Assembly (NCBI RefSeq): GCF_035594125.1 | Contig: NC_087173.1 | Location: forward strand, 20,337,723-20,401,722 | DNA length: 64,000 nucleotides | Reading direction: 5' to 3' | Source: Scylla paramamosain | Taxonomy: Eukaryota; Arthropoda; Malacostraca; Decapoda; Portunidae | Shown here: one piece after another, positions 12,811-33,419 of the stretch | Layout of the letters: each line of letters starts with the position of its first letter | How positions within the stretch are numbered: the first letter of the stretch is position 1 | The notes under the pieces: model-generated | The model's input: only the letters and a program-made list of their open reading frames with translations | What the model was told of the DNA's origin: nothing | Databases searched by the model: none | Position numbers and translations under genes: made by a program

Positions 12811-14049
12811 TTAACCTCCTCTGCCTTGTTGCATGAGGAAATATGGCCCCACCCGCAACAGTATGAGCATGACGACAAGCAGGATAGGGCGAGAGTGTTG
12901 TTCCGCTGTGCTGAAGACACTGCTTCTTAAAGATGATAGCTTGGTGGTGAGTGACTCTCTCACTAAGGATGACCATCTGGTTCTGTATTCTTGGCCTGTT
13001 GTAGGTTGAGGAGAGGTTTCTGTGGGTTTAGAGGTCTGAGATGGTACGGGTGGCTGAGTTACTGAAGGCGCATCGACTTTAGGAAGTGGGAAGATTGCCG
13101 TGCCTTGAGGGGAGGAAGACTGGAGAAGTGAGTGGCCATCCTGCAGTGGGAATTTTGCTGTTGATGGGACAGATGAAGGGAAGCTGATGGATTCTGGGGG
13201 AGAAAAGGCTGGCGATGGAGAGTGTGTGGGTACTGATGAGGAAGGAGATTCTTTCTGATCCTTGAACGGTGACTGTACAGATATGGATGTGGAGAGTGAA
13301 TGTTGTCTGTCTCTCGCTAAGGATGACCATCTGATTCTGTATTTTTGGCCTGTTGTACACTGAGTAGAGGTTTCTGTGGGTGTCGAGGTCTGAGATGGTT
13401 CGGGTGGCTGAGATACTGAAGGGGCATCGACTTTAGGGAGTGGGAAGATTGCTGTGCGATTAGGGGAGGAAGAATGGAGAGGTGAGTGGTCATCCTTTAG
13501 GGGGAATATTGCTGTTGATGGGGCAGATGAAGGGAAACTGATGGATTCTGGCGGAGAAGTTGGTAGTAAGACAGATGAATGTAAACTGGTAGATTCTAAA
13601 GGAGAAGATGCTGGTAATGGGGTAGATGAAGGGAAGGTGGCGGATTCTGGGGGAGAAAAGGCTGGTGATGGAGAGCGTCTGGGTATGGATGGGGAAGGAT
13701 GTTCTTTCTGATCCCCGAACGGTGACTGTACAGATATGGATGTGGGGAGTGACTGCTGTGTCTCTCTCACTAAGGATGAACGTCTGATTCTGTTTTTTTG
13801 GCCTGTTGTAAGTTGAGGAGAGGTTTCTGTGAGTGTCGAGTTCTGAGATGGTACGGATAATGTGGGGAATATCTCTTGAGGATTTGTGGTTTCTTTCTCG
13901 GAGGCGGCGAAGTCCTTGTGGTTGATGAACCCAAAGATGACGTCGCCGCCTTTGGTCGCCCCCACGGTGGATAACTTGTATCCCTCGGGGAGGATCAGCC
14001 TGACGGGTTGTCCTGGGTGGGTGTCCGGAAATTTTTGGAAAGTGAACAT
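12811..14049 (-). CDS. Unrecognised Ser/Pro-rich protein with possible C-terminal anchor, copy 3 (shorter)
   Basis: A 412-aa intact frame, 89 codons shorter than copies 1 and 2 by a net in-frame loss of the first Ser/Pro half-module just after the N-terminal segment (FAASEKETTNPQE). The N-terminal 55 residues, three YRIR/KNRIRRSSL-type boxes and the hydrophobic tail remain. Its middle region has more replacements than copies 1 and 2 have between themselves, so it is the older sister. The frame is kept despite the deletion and substitutions, which suggests constraint. No function is recognised. Confidence 0.6.
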   Translation of the reverse strand: MFTFQKFPDTHPGQPVRLILPEGYKLSTVGATKGGDVIFGFINHKDFAASEKETTNPQEIFPTLSVPSQNSTLTETSPQLTTGQKNRIRRSSLVRETQQSLPTSISVQSPFGDQKEHPSPSIPRRSPSPAFSPPESATFPSSTPLPASSPLESTSLHSSVLLPTSPPESISFPSSAPSTAIFPLKDDHSPLHSSSPNRTAIFPLPKVDAPSVSQPPEPSQTSTPTETSTQCTTGQKYRIRWSSLARDRQHSLSTSISVQSPFKDQKESPSSSVPTHSPSPAFSPPESISFPSSVPSTAKFPLQDGHSLLQSSSPQGTAIFPLPKVDAPSVTQPPVPSQTSKPTETSPQPTTGQEYRTRWSSLVRESLTTKLSSLRSSVFSTAEQHSRPILLVVMLILLRVGPYFLMQQGRGG

Positions 14050-14300
14050 GGTAAGCAAAGTAAAAAATAAATACGAAATAGAGTGCTGAAAAGAGAGTGA
14101 AGAGAGTAGACGTGTTTTGGGGATGCAGGTAAAGACAAGTACAGATGTGAGGGTGTGAGCATTTGAGTGGACAGTTTCACTCCGCTTCCCGCCTTCTGCA
14201 GGCAGCCCACGCCAGAAGTCGTGGCCTGAGCGGTTACTAAGGCACCAATATACTATATATTTGTATTACTTTATTTATTTTCTTTTTTTATCAATTTCTG

Positions 14301-14436
<136 letters not shown>

Positions 14437-14560
14437 AGTGGATTTGAATTTATGAGGAATGTTCAGTTTTCCATCTTTGTGATGGGAAATACAAAGTGGA
14501 ATGTATTAATGTGAATTTTATTTGTTGCAGACGATCCTGTTTGCCTGACGCAACGGAAAG

Positions 14561-14562
<2 letters not shown>

Positions 14563-14600
<38 letters not shown>
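14563..14600. repeat. (GT)n microsatellite
   Basis: A short GT tract ending GTATGTATGTATAG. Confidence 0.9.
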
Positions 14601-14606
<6 letters not shown>

Positions 14607-14657
14607 AGGAGTGAGTTGCATGAGATCGATATTACGTCATAAAGAAAAAGTACACTA

Positions 14658-15221
<564 letters not shown>

Positions 15222-15289
15222 GGGAGATGGGAGTGACGCAGCAAACAGGTATACAGATGCGTGCAGGCTGTTATGAAGGAGGTGATGTA

Positions 15290-15770
15290 ATGTGGTGTTG
15301 TGGTATAAGTAATGTGATGTGATGTGGTGTGGTGTTAGGGTGTCGTGCAGTTGTGTTGTGGTGCAGGTGTCATGGTGTAGGTGATGTAATGTGGTGTTAG
15401 GGTGTCGCGTAGTTGTGTTGTGGTGTAAGTGATGTAGTGTAGTGGTGTGGTGTGTGGTGTGGTGTTTTATTATGGCCTGGTGTTGTGGTGTCGTGTTATC
15501 GTGAGGCGTTCTTTTGTGATGTGAAGCAAAACTTGTTCAGTTAAGGTGTTGCTGGAAGTGACCTGACCTGTGTGCCCTGCTGTGCCCTGCTGTGCCCCTG
15601 TGTGTGCTCCAGTGTGACCCCGCGTTCCCTTGTGTGTCCCTGCATGTGTCCTAGTGTGCCCTTCTCTACCCCGTGCGTGCCCCTGTGTTTCCTTGTGTGC
15701 CCCAGCGTGTCCTTCTGTACCCGTGTGTGTGCTCCAGTGTCCCCCTGTGTTCCCCTGTGCTCCCAGAGTC
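15290..15770. repeat. Degenerate GTGGTGT and TGTGCCCCTG short-period repeats
   Basis: 15290-15490 is built from GTGGTGT/GTGATGT words. 15565-15770 is built from TGTGTGCCCCTGTGT words about 10-20 bp long. The Cys/Pro-rich frames follow from this composition and I do not call a gene. Confidence 0.6.
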
Positions 15771-15904
15771 TCGCAGCTGTGACTTGTCCTCGACCTCTGA
15801 CAGGCAACCCTCGCGGCGGGAGGAAGAACTGAGACAACCAGTTCACCTTGAGCCTCCCTTGAGGGGAAGAAGGAGGCGTGGGCACATCAGTACGTACATA
15901 CATG

Positions 15905-16660
15905 CACTTGCCTCCTCTTGTAACCGCGGCACTGCTCCATGTTGTACAAGGCGAGTAAGAGGAGTGAGGGGACTAGGCACCCTTTCCTCTTGTGTTTTCA
16001 AGGGATGCGAGGTTGCCTTGTAAGCAGAACACTTTGTCAGTACCTCCTCCTGTAACCACCTTACTGCTGTGTGTTGTGTGTGAGGTAACGGAAAGAGGAA
16101 GAATGTGGGAACTGCGCCTCCTTTCCTTTATGAAGGGGGATATCAGTTTGTTTATAGACAGCAATACTTATAGTTGTCTATAACTACCCTACTCTTGCGT
16201 GACGTATGAGGCAGCTAGAAGAGGAGTGAGGGAACTCGCCACCCCATCCTCTGAGTTTTAAAGGAGGATGTCAGCGTGATGTATAGATAGCAGTATGTAG
16301 TTAGTTACCTCCTTATCATAGTTATTTGCCTCTTCCTCTAACCACGGTACTACTCCATGTCGCACAAGGCAGCTAAGAGGAGTGAAGGAACTAGGCACCC
16401 CCATCTGCTGTGTTGTCAAGAATATGTCAGCCTGGTATATAAAACCTCTGTGTCCCTTCATGTCCTACGAGGCAGCTAAAAGAGATAGAGTGAGGGAACT
16501 GAGACTCTTTTCATATGTATTTATTAAAAGGGATGTCAGTCTGGTATGAAAATAACAAAGCGTAGTCACTTCCCCCAGCCACTGCACTCCCGCGTGTAAT
16601 GAAAGGCAACCAAAAAGAAATGGTAAGGAATACGTAGCAGTGTGTCGCGGTCCTGGGAGA
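15905..16660. repeat. Diverged satellite of about 130-150 bp, about five copies
   Basis: Recurring words in fixed order: CCTCYTGTAACCACGG, CTGCTCCATGTTGTACAAGG, GCAGCTAAGAGGAGTGAGGG, AACTAGGCACC and GATGTCAGCCTGGTAT. Copies begin near 15909, 16043, 16175, 16310 and 16460, with a partial last copy. Divergence is substantial, so the array is old. No coding frame spans it. Confidence 0.6.
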
Positions 16661-18010
<1,350 letters not shown>

Positions 18011-18224
18011 TTCTAACTAAAACAGCTTCTATGATTATGAAAAGCATGTACTTGAGGGAAATACTGGCTTATGGATAAAAGTAATAGAGTAAGAAACATT
18101 TTCTTCCCCCATTCACAAGTACAAGAAAGGCTGTGAAGAAAAGACGTTTCATATTTTCATGCTCAGGAAAATATAAGCGAACTGGAATAATCATTCGCCT
18201 CTGTCTGTTCCTGTAAGTTGCTCG

Positions 18225-18590
18225 CATTGTTCTGTCTCCCTGTCTGTCTGCCTGCCTCCCTGCTTGTCTGCCTGCCTCCCTGTCTGTCTGCCTGCTTCCT
18301 TACCTCCCTGTCTCTCTACCTCCCTGTATGCCTGCTTGCTTCTCTTCCTCTCTCCCTCCCTCCCTACCTTTCTCCCTGCCTCTCTCTGCTTCCCTACCTG
18401 CCTGTATACCTGTATCACGGTCTCCTTGTCTGTCTGCTTCCCTCCCTTCCTCCCTCCCTGCCTTCTTGCCTCGTTCTCTACCTTCCTGCTTCCCTGTATG
18501 CTTGCTTGCCTCCTTATCTCCCTGCCTTCCTGTCTCTCTGCCTCTGCCTCTCTGCCGTCTTGTCTCCCTGCCTCTCAGCTTACGTATATG
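18225..18590. repeat. Tetranucleotide-derived CTGCCTCC pyrimidine repeat
   Basis: CTGT, CTGC, CTCC and TCCC words in long mixed order; a decayed tetranucleotide satellite. All three plus frames are open over it, which marks it as non-coding. Confidence 0.85.
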
Positions 18591-18699
18591 TCAGCTCGTA
18601 TATGTCCAGCCACTCGTCCCTGGCAAGCACAGTGCGTGCTGTGTTAAGGACAGGACGTCACTGCCTGGGCTGGGTGTGATCTTAAGCTCTCCAAGCAAC

Positions 18700-18802
18700 A
18701 AATGGACTTCTGTGGTGTTTATTTTGTGCACCGGTTATGTTGGTTTTTTAATTGTCTTAAAGTTATACCAGCGAGGAGTATAAAGATGACCTCAGATATG
18801 TA

Positions 18803-18871
<69 letters not shown>

Positions 18872-19040
18872 CATTATTATTAATTTAAAGTCGAATGAAC
18901 CAATGAAAATAGTATTATTGTTTTCAAATTGAATCTATACCAGCGATGAATATAAAGAGGTCTTCAGATTTGCATTTGATTGTTTTTTATTGCTTTAAAA
19001 CCAAATGAACCAGTGAAAAATAAACAGAGGCCTTAAGTTT
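18700..19040. repeat. Old duplication containing (TTA)n
   Basis: ATACCAGCGAGGAGTATAAAG at about 18766 and ATACCAGCGATGAATATAAAG at about 18936 start two diverged copies, each followed by GATTTGCATTT/GATATGTATTT and CGAATGAACCAATG/CAAATGAACCAGTG. The first copy holds the (TTA)n tract at about 18808-18875. Confidence 0.6.
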
Positions 19041-19660
19041 AACACTCATTGAATTGCTCATAAAACTTTCCCGCTCGCTGAAAAGAGAAATTTACATCCG
19101 AGAAACATGTTTTCAATCAAGATTTTTTTTCATATTTATCCCTCACACGCTCCCTTCGAGATTTTCATCGCATACAAATTGCTCATCAAATGTACATTAT
19201 GATACATCAACCTTTGTCATTAGACTCAAACCTCAGCTGCCTCTTCCCGCCAGATTTCATACGTAACTTGTTGATATATAATCCCACTGGAAAAATCATA
19301 CAGCACTTTGAAACTGTCCTCTGTAGTATAGGTGACTGCCGGCTGCTGCTGCTGGCTGCTGCTGCCCTGCACACCGCGGCGCCAACAAAAGACCTGTACA
19401 GCTTTCACTCGACCATCATGAACCGAGATTCACCTGCACGCTACACCTGTGGGCCTAATCAGCATACCTGACCTTCTGCCTCACCTTCCAACTTTCCACC
19501 GCTGGACTCTGCGGCTGCGAGAGGTCAGGGGTCAGGCTCGGGGGGAGGTTGGGCACTCTGGCGGCTGGCTGGTGGTGGTGGCGGCACTGCCTCGCGGGTC
19601 GGCGAGGACGCGGTGGGTTGTCCTTCTTGTCTCGTCTATTATGGTTGTGCATTCGCTGTT
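19041..19660. other. Gene-free spacer with a GC-rich patch
   Basis: 19460-19620 is GC-rich (GGCGGCTGGCTGGTGGTGGT) and contrasts with the AT-rich flanks. No frame gives a recognisable protein and no promoter signature was read. It may be an unmethylated or regulatory patch, which cannot be told from sequence. Confidence 0.3.
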
Positions 19661-19662
19661 GC

Positions 19663-20069
<407 letters not shown>

Positions 20070-20094
20070 ATGGTTTTCTACATTACGTTACATT

Positions 20095-20215
20095 CTCCAG
20101 TTTTGGGTAATCCATTTGGCTTTGTCGTTAGGGAATGGCACCTCAGTGGACCTCTATTTTTTCTTCCTTTCTGTTGCTTCAGGCCAGTGTCCCTCTAACA
20201 TATATTTTTCTTAAC
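20095..20215 (+). mobile_element. LINE 3' tail, copy c
   Basis: GGCACCTCAGTGGACCTC, TTTTTCTTCCTTTCTGTTGC and GGCCAGTGTCCCTCTAACAT are the plus-strand form of the 3' end seen inverted at 50.6 and 60.5 kb. Only the terminal ~120 bp remains. Confidence 0.65.
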
Positions 20216-20425
20216 CTTTCTGTGACCTGATTAAGCTTCTTTTTCCCTGTATTGCATCAGTCGTCGTATTTCTTTCCGACACGTCACTGATAGGCCAAAA
20301 TGAATGTGTCACTCCCACACGGAATGGTAAGCAAATAAGGTGACGGTCACTGCACTGGGCGACGAACACACGCACCTCTCATGTATATACAGTGTAGTTT
20401 ATCAGTTGCCTTAGACCCAAAAGAT

Positions 20426-20640
20426 CTGCTGTTGTATGTTCTTCCTTTGTGTTCCTTTGTTGGGCCATGGTGGACCTGCTGTTGTTTGCTCTTCCTTTGT
20501 GTTCCTTTGTTGGGCCATGGTGGACCTGCTGTTGTTTATTCTTCCTTTATGTTTCTTTGCTGGGCTGTAGTGAATCTACTGTTCTTTGTTCTTTTTTTTG
20601 TTTTCCTTTGTTGGGACACAGTGGATATACTCGTATATCA
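20426..20640. repeat. 50-bp minisatellite, about four copies
   Basis: The unit begins CTGCTGTTGTTTGCTCTTCC and continues TTTGTTGGGCCATGGTGGAC. The first three copies are nearly identical; the last diverges and ends near GGACACAGTGGATATACTCG. The frames of 96 and 128 codons across it show the repeat as CSFVGPWWTCC-like strings and are not supported as genes. Confidence 0.85.
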
Positions 20641-20849
20641 CTCAGCCGTTCGTCTTCCCTATGCGGATTGATAAATCATATTCTTAAGCAGGAAAAAAAA
20701 ACTAAGAAGCCGAGCACGTTTGTCACAGCCAGTCGTGTGTCACGGATTAAGAGATGCTATCCACCACGGGCTGGGAGGCCGCGGGGACCAAGTCAAGGCG
20801 GCTCATTATGTGTTTACTTGTACCGCCGACCATAGCATACCACAGTGTC

Positions 20850-21200
20850 TCAGTGGCTGAGTGGATGATTGGGTGAAAGAGTGAGTTGCTGAGTGAGTGC
20901 CTGAGTAGATAAGTGGATGACTGCCTGAATGGGTGACTGCCTGAATGCCTGAGTGGGGTGACTGCCTGAATGCCTGAGTGAGTGACTACCTGGGTGGGTG
21001 ACTGCCTGAGTAGGTGAGTGTCTGAGTGGATGACTGCCTGAGTAGTTGAGTGGGTGAGTGCCTGAGTGGTTGACCGCCTGAGTGAGTGATTGCTTTAACG
21101 GGTGAGTGGATGAATGCCTGAGTGGTTGAGTGGGTGAGTGCCTAAGTGGGTGAGTGCCTGAGTGGGTGACTGGCTGAGCGGGTGAGAGTCCGAATGGGTG
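20850..21200. repeat. GAGTG-NNTGA-CTGCCT degenerate minisatellite
   Basis: Short units such as GAGTGGGTGACTGCCTGA vary in the dinucleotides but keep the GAGTG/TGAGTGCCTGA rhythm over about 350 bp. It is followed by a GC-rich patch at 21205-21260. Confidence 0.8.
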
Positions 21201-21292
21201 AGTGGCGGCCGCCCCACACTGCCAGCCGAGCCTTGACCGCGGTGCCGTGAAATTTTTAGGCCCGCGAGCGTGAAGCCTCTTAGAAAACTGTG

Positions 21293-22082
<790 letters not shown>

Positions 22083-22208
22083 ATAACTCGGCTCATTTCA
22101 TTCTGCTTGTTATCGGCACCTTTCGTTTTTTAGTTGTCACGAATCATTTTCTCGTGTACAATATTTCCAAGATGAATGAAACGAATCTTATTGCATGTTG
22201 TATTTAAA

Positions 22209-23131
22209 GGAAGTATTTTCGGACGCTTTGTAACTATTTTCAAACGCCACAGGGATAATGCAAGGGTTCTCATTGACATTCTTTTCCCAATAATGATGTA
22301 GGACCCCTTTTTAAAATCATTACAAGAATCATGAAAACTCACTGAAAGCCGCAATAACTTTCACTGAAGCTTATAAAAGGAGCACAGTTCCGATCAAACT
22401 ATTACTAGAGTCATGAAATACCCATGAAAATTCCACAATATTTAATTATAACTTAATAAAAATGTAGAATCCTTGTTTAACTATTACTAGAATCATGAAA
22501 ACTCTAAAAGAGTAGAATTCTTGTTGAAATTTCGTAAGAATCATCAGTACTCTTCGGAAACTCCAATAACTCCCATTGAAGCCTGGTAAAAGTGCAGAAT
22601 CTTCGTTAAACTATTACTAAAATCTTTAAAACTCCATTGGATTCCATTAGAACCAGCTAAAGGTGCAGAATCATTGTTGAATTATCACTAGAATCATGAA
22701 AATTCTTTCGAAAAATTTATAATCTTCCAGTAGTCTTCTAAAGGTACAGAATTCTTGTCAAACTTTTGCCAGTCACGTGAACTCCATTAAGTTCCAATGA
22801 AGTCCGCTAAAACCCTTGTTAAGCTATCGCTACAATCATGAAGACACCTTTGAAATATCCATTTTCTTCCGCTAGAGTCAGCTAAAGGTAGAAAATCCTT
22901 GTTAAACTATCATTGAAAACACCATTACCTTCCATTAGAACTTGATAAAGGTGCTGAATCATTATTAAACTATTACAAGAATCCTGAGAACTCCATTAAA
23001 GCATGGTAAAGATACAGAATCTGATAAACTATTACCAGAATCAAGAAAACATTACGTGGACTACACTAACTTCCTCTGGAGCGTGTTGAAAAGTAGTCGA
23101 GATAAGGCACAGGAGCGTTTGAGAATGCGAG
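22209..23131. mobile_element. Long MITE-like element with internal ~95-bp repeats
   Basis: The left end GGAAGTATTTTCGGACGCTT and the reverse-complemented right end CGCATTCTCAAACGCTCC resemble the ends of the 2.75-kb element. The interior holds about eight diverged repeats carrying AAACTATTACTAGAATCATG, CCATTRAAGCC and AAGGTGCAGAATC. No coding capacity. A fragment with the same right-hand half lies at 57.6 kb. Confidence 0.55.
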
Positions 23132-23309
23132 CTTATATTGTGGTTATTTGGTGACAGTAATAGTAACGACAATGGGGAGGAGGAAGCTGTCCGTTGTTAG
23201 TAGTATTTGTTGGAGTCAATTTAGTAGAATACAACCTAATCGAGGATGTCACATGAATAATTTTGCAATTTGAATATGTATTTTACTGCTGCGACACACA
23301 CAAACCCAC

Positions 23310-23312
23310 ACG

Positions 23313-23411
<99 letters not shown>

Positions 23412-23478
23412 CTTTATTCAGATTTTACATTTTCTGCAACACATAAAAAATATTCGAATAATACCAATGAGTCTTCGA

Positions 23479-23555
<77 letters not shown>
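23310..23555. repeat. Opposed (CA)n and (GT)n arrays
   Basis: CA tract at about 23310-23409 (one CTGA interruption) and GT tract at about 23480-23554, separated by about 70 bp of unique DNA. The two tracts are complementary and form a potential long hairpin. Confidence 0.95.
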
Positions 23556-23556
<1 letters not shown>

Positions 23557-23604
23557 CAAAAAGCATCGGAATGCCACGGCAGTATTGTGCAAAGCTTGGC
23601 ACCA

Positions 23605-23704
23605 CGAGGAGGAGGAGGAGGAGAAGGAGGAGGAGGAGAAGGCTCGAGGAAGGGAGGGATACTTTCTCCTCTCGCAAGTTTGTGTAAGTGGGGTGTTCAT
23701 GTCG

Positions 23705-23738
<34 letters not shown>

Positions 23739-23800
23739 AGGCATGTGCGTGTGTACTGTTATATGATTATTACCATAGTATTTTTAAACACACACACACA

Positions 23801-23873
<73 letters not shown>

Positions 23874-23910
23874 ACTACTACTAATAATAATGATAATAAT
23901 AATAATAATA
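23605..23910. repeat. (GGA)n, (GT)n, (CA)n-(CT)n and (TAA)n tracts
   Basis: GGA at 23607-23640, GT at 23708-23738, CA then CT at 23789-23870, and ACT/AAT triplets to 23910. Confidence 0.9.
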
Positions 23911-24329
23911 CATTACCTAACCCAATGAAAACAATTTGAAACTTCATCTCCCTCTCACCCTTTCACTCAACACAAACACAAGGTTCCCACAATATCCACA
24001 CATTTATTCTTTCCCTCTCATTTCTCCAAACACACATTGCCATAAATCTGAGCAGGAAAGTGGCAGTATGAGGTAGCCGGCGACCTTCAGGCGTCAGTGG
24101 CGTGAACAATTTAGTGTCTATCATAGTAATTTCTTGTCTTGTAGTGACACTTTATCTTGCCTTCACCTCACCCAGCGCAGACACAATTAGCTGCGGTAAC
24201 CTAATCACTGCCTCTGCTTCATCTCCGCCTGAACAGGAGAAAGAATAGAGGACCTAAATAGCTCGTTCTCGCTCTCGGCTCTTTAGTAGGTGAAATAGAG
24301 AAGCTTTATCTCTTGCTCCACTGGTTATC

Positions 24330-24640
24330 TTCCAGTGATTGGTTGCCTCTGCGTGGGTGTGTAGTGCAGCATAGTTATCTAGCGCTTAGCTTCAGTGTGA
24401 CGATGACTGTAATCCTCACGCTGTATTTTTATAATCGTTTGTCTCATACGAGTAGTTATCTGCCGTGTAGCTACAGTGTGACGATTGTCATTCTTCTACG
24501 TGTGATGACGATTGTTATTTTGACGTTGTATTGATAAGCGTATGACACAGTTGTGTGGCGCGTAGCTACATTATGGCCATTGTAATCCTCACTCACGCTG
24601 TATATAAACAACTGTATGCCTTACTTCACAGAGTGCCATT
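24330..24640. repeat. Diverged tandem repeat of about 85 bp
   Basis: Recurring words GCGTAGCTACAGTGTGACGA, TGTAATCCTCACGCTGTAT and ACGAGTAGTTATCTGCC-like strings indicate about three old copies. No coding frame is supported. Confidence 0.5.
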
Positions 24641-25250
24641 CATGTAGCTACGTATTATACAATGTTCGTGTTCCCCTTCCCTCCTGCAATGATTCATTTA
24701 ACTGCATTACATCATTTTCCGCTCTGCAGGGCATGCACCGTAAGCTTCCAACACCATCACTCATCACGGCCTCGTTCCAATTACCGTCTGATTTTGGAGC
24801 GGCACTTCCGCGTCCTTGCAAGATCACAGGACGTTCCTTACTTTCTGCATCCTGGCTGCAGTGACAAGACGGAGCAAGCCAAGTATGGGAGCATCCGTGA
24901 CACACTTGCCGTTCCCTGCGTGAATCATCCTTCTATTTAGAACGGATGAATTCCAGCGCCTTAATCGTGTGTTAATGCGTCACTTAGCGGCATCCTACAA
25001 GGGGCTAATTGGCGATAACCTCCGGGGTGTGCGAGAAGCGATCCACACCTGTTGTCTATTTATACGGCAGGAAATTGTATCTGCGGCCTTATTACGCGTT
25101 GCGGCATCGTGGCTTACTGGATTAATGGTGCAGAGGGTTTTCAAGGGCGGACCTGCGGATAGTGATGAGGTCTAGCGAGCTGCTGAACTCACCGCAGTGC
25201 CCAATTGGATCTTATTGGGTTGTGGAGGTATTCATCACTCAGTTCAGTTC
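24641..25250. other. Gene-free spacer of higher complexity
   Basis: Non-repetitive, moderately GC-rich sequence with short open frames on both strands (68-92 codons). None resembles a family I know and none is flanked by a convincing exon structure, so no gene is called. Confidence 0.35.
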
Positions 25251-25251
25251 A

Positions 25252-25457
25252 GGAACCATATTCTGAAACTTATGCACCGCAAGTCCATTACTCTTAAAAG
25301 TCTCTGCTTGAAATTATACATTTTTATAAGGGTACTTTTAAGGTCCTACTGACAGATTAACAAGATTTTCACGTTATTTGCGGGAGAAACACTTTTGAGA
25401 ACCCGGTTTTATCATCTGTGGTTTGAAAATAGTTGTGATGAGAGAGCAAAGCGTTCC
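25252..25457. mobile_element. Truncated MITE-like element
   Basis: The left end is GGAACCATATTCTGAAACTT. The right half, inverted, reads AACGCTTTGCTCTCTCATCA then CAACTATTTTCAAACC, matching the inner left arm of the 2.75-kb element. The right terminus breaks off into a T run. The unexpanded CTCTCTC at this end is the site of the (CT)n array in the other copy. Confidence 0.6.
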
Positions 25458-26560
25458 TTTTTTTTTGTTTTTCATACTCTTCCGTTGTTGTTCTCTTCTT
25501 CACCTTTCACGCTTCCCAAACCGAGTAGCTTGGCTCGTTAGTTGTGGCCAGGACCCTCATCACCCGCGCATTTCGACTTCTTATCTTGACTTTTAACTCT
25601 TTTGCTATTGTTGCCTTTTGTTAACATTCAGGGTGCTGTTAATTAATTGTTTATATGGATACACGTAAAAATATTTATCAGGAGGTTAATATTGTCTTTT
25701 CTCAAGACTAAAACATATCAATTTCAAGAAAGTTGATTATAAAATATATATATACATATACAAAGGAAAGGATTAATGGATTGCAGAGGAAGTTACTAGG
25801 GTTTCTAAGGTGTTATCATTATTCTGATTGCAGTTTAACATGCCCTAGTGGAGGTTATGTGGGGTTTTAAAGGCATTCTCCTGATTCCAGGGATAGCTTT
25901 ACAAACTTTCTGCTTTATCAGTAGGTAAAACGCCCTGAGAACACAACAAAAGATCTGGTCTTTTAATAATTATAGTCCTGATGAGAACCCAGTGGTGTTA
26001 TGTGCAGCACAGTGCAACTGAACATGCAAAGAAAACATATGTTGGCCAGGTGATGGTTTGTAAGCAGTGATGCAAAACTGTCATGTGAATACAATTTGTT
26101 TCCATGTACAGTACAGTAATGCATGGCTATTCTGTATGCTGTGAAAATGACAATGAAGGTCCATTTGCCGCATAGAGTTTGTATATCACAAAGTCCAGTT
26201 CATTTCATATATGTTTAATAGCAGTCAGTATATGGATTAACAAAACTGCACCTATATCAAGTAAAGAGATAAGTGTCTAATAATTTCTCTCTAATAAATA
26301 TATATTTGATGCAGTATAAATCAATATCTATTTTTGTGACAACATAACTTAGGAGAAAGAAACAGACTGATGAAATTGATCTTTTATTGCTGAAATAATT
26401 CATAGTTCCCACTTATTATAATGACCTCTATTACAACTGTTGCTACTGATGATGATAATGATTGTTTTATATGTTGCTGCTCTTACTAAAAATATACACT
26501 TATTAATTTTGAAGGCATCACTTTTTTCACTATCAACACAAGACAATCATACATTTCTTG
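25458..26560. other. AT-rich intergenic or upstream region
   Basis: No repeat array or coding frame is recognised. It lies upstream of the chitin-binding gene and may include its promoter and 5' UTR. TTTCTTGCAG at about 26556-26565 and GTGTCTGCAG at about 26577-26586 are possible acceptors for the first coding exon. Confidence 0.35.
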
Positions 26561-26625
26561 CAGCAGTGCGTTGTTGGTGTCTGCAGGAGGCCTCGGCAGA
26601 GGTCACCACCACCACTACCAGGACA

Positions 26626-32523
<5,898 letters not shown>

Positions 32524-33370
32524 TGACAAGAACATAGCTTTTAGGAAACAGCAGCACAACAAATACTTGGATACAACCATTAAATCATTTGCACTAAAGT
32601 AACACAAAGAATATAATTGAAGTAAAACAAAGAATATAATTAAGACATTAAGACTTACTCAGTTAAAGTACACAAAGGCTGACATTTCTGGTCATCAGCC
32701 TCCTGGTGCCTGCCTCATGCAGCAGCCTGGTGTGGCCAGCCTACAACAGGAACAATGAGAAGTGAGCACAATTCTCTCACACACACACAAATTAAACTGT
32801 ACTTTTCAGAGGAGATGAAGACCTGGGTACATAACATGATATACACTTCAGAATGTTTGCATAAACCATATGGGGAGGAAATGTAAATTTCAGCTAGGAA
32901 ATTATCAAGTCATGAAAGAAATCTTTATACAAGTTGTCTTTTTCCCTAATATGTAAAACAAGCAAAGTGGCATCCATTACTGATACATGGAATATGAAAG
33001 TCTTTCTTCTCAATTTTTGTCTTGTAAGTATACTATAAATAAATAATGTCTGTAGATCATCCCCTCATCCTAATTATCTTGTGACATAACAGATATGGAA
33101 AAACAAGTCCTGTATTGTAAATTTGGTGTCCAAAGTATAATATAATTGCCCAAGATAATATGAATATTCTTTACATTTTCACAGACAGTAAAAATTAAAA
33201 CAAAGGCTGCATGCTTGAAATCATTTATGCAATAATAATAATATAAACTCTATCCTGGATTTTTATCAAATATTAATAAATATGACACCAGGTTTATATC
33301 AATATACCAATTTTCAAAAAATTTTCCATTTTCATGAACAGATGGATGTGTATGCAAACATGTTATACTC
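32524..33370. other. 3' flank of the CBM14 gene
   Basis: AT-rich sequence with a short GAATATAATTAAG duplication near 32610-32645. Probably 3' UTR in its first part; nothing else recognised. Confidence 0.4.
33038..33043 (+). terminator. Candidate polyadenylation signal of the CBM14 gene
   Basis: AATAAA within TATAAATAAATAATG about 515 bp after the stop codon. Another AATAAA lies near 33276. Either could serve. Confidence 0.35.

Positions 33371-33373
<3 letters not shown>

Positions 33374-33418
<45 letters not shown>
33374..33418. repeat. (TG)n microsatellite
   Basis: Perfect TG tract of about 45 bp. No gene is recognised between it and 34 kb. Confidence 0.95.

Positions 33419-33419
<1 letters not shown>

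Noticed and set aside
15541..16023. Cys/Pro-rich and His/Thr-rich frames of 86-120 codons
   Set aside because: They arise from the degenerate TGTGCCCCTG repeat and run into the diverged satellite.
18218..18783. Three plus-strand frames rich in Leu/Cys/Pro that resemble membrane proteins
   Set aside because: All three plus frames are open over a CTGCCTCC repeat, so the hydrophobicity comes from composition.
24616..25175. Several 60-90 codon frames on both strands
   Set aside because: Mutually overlapping, without family resemblance or splice support.
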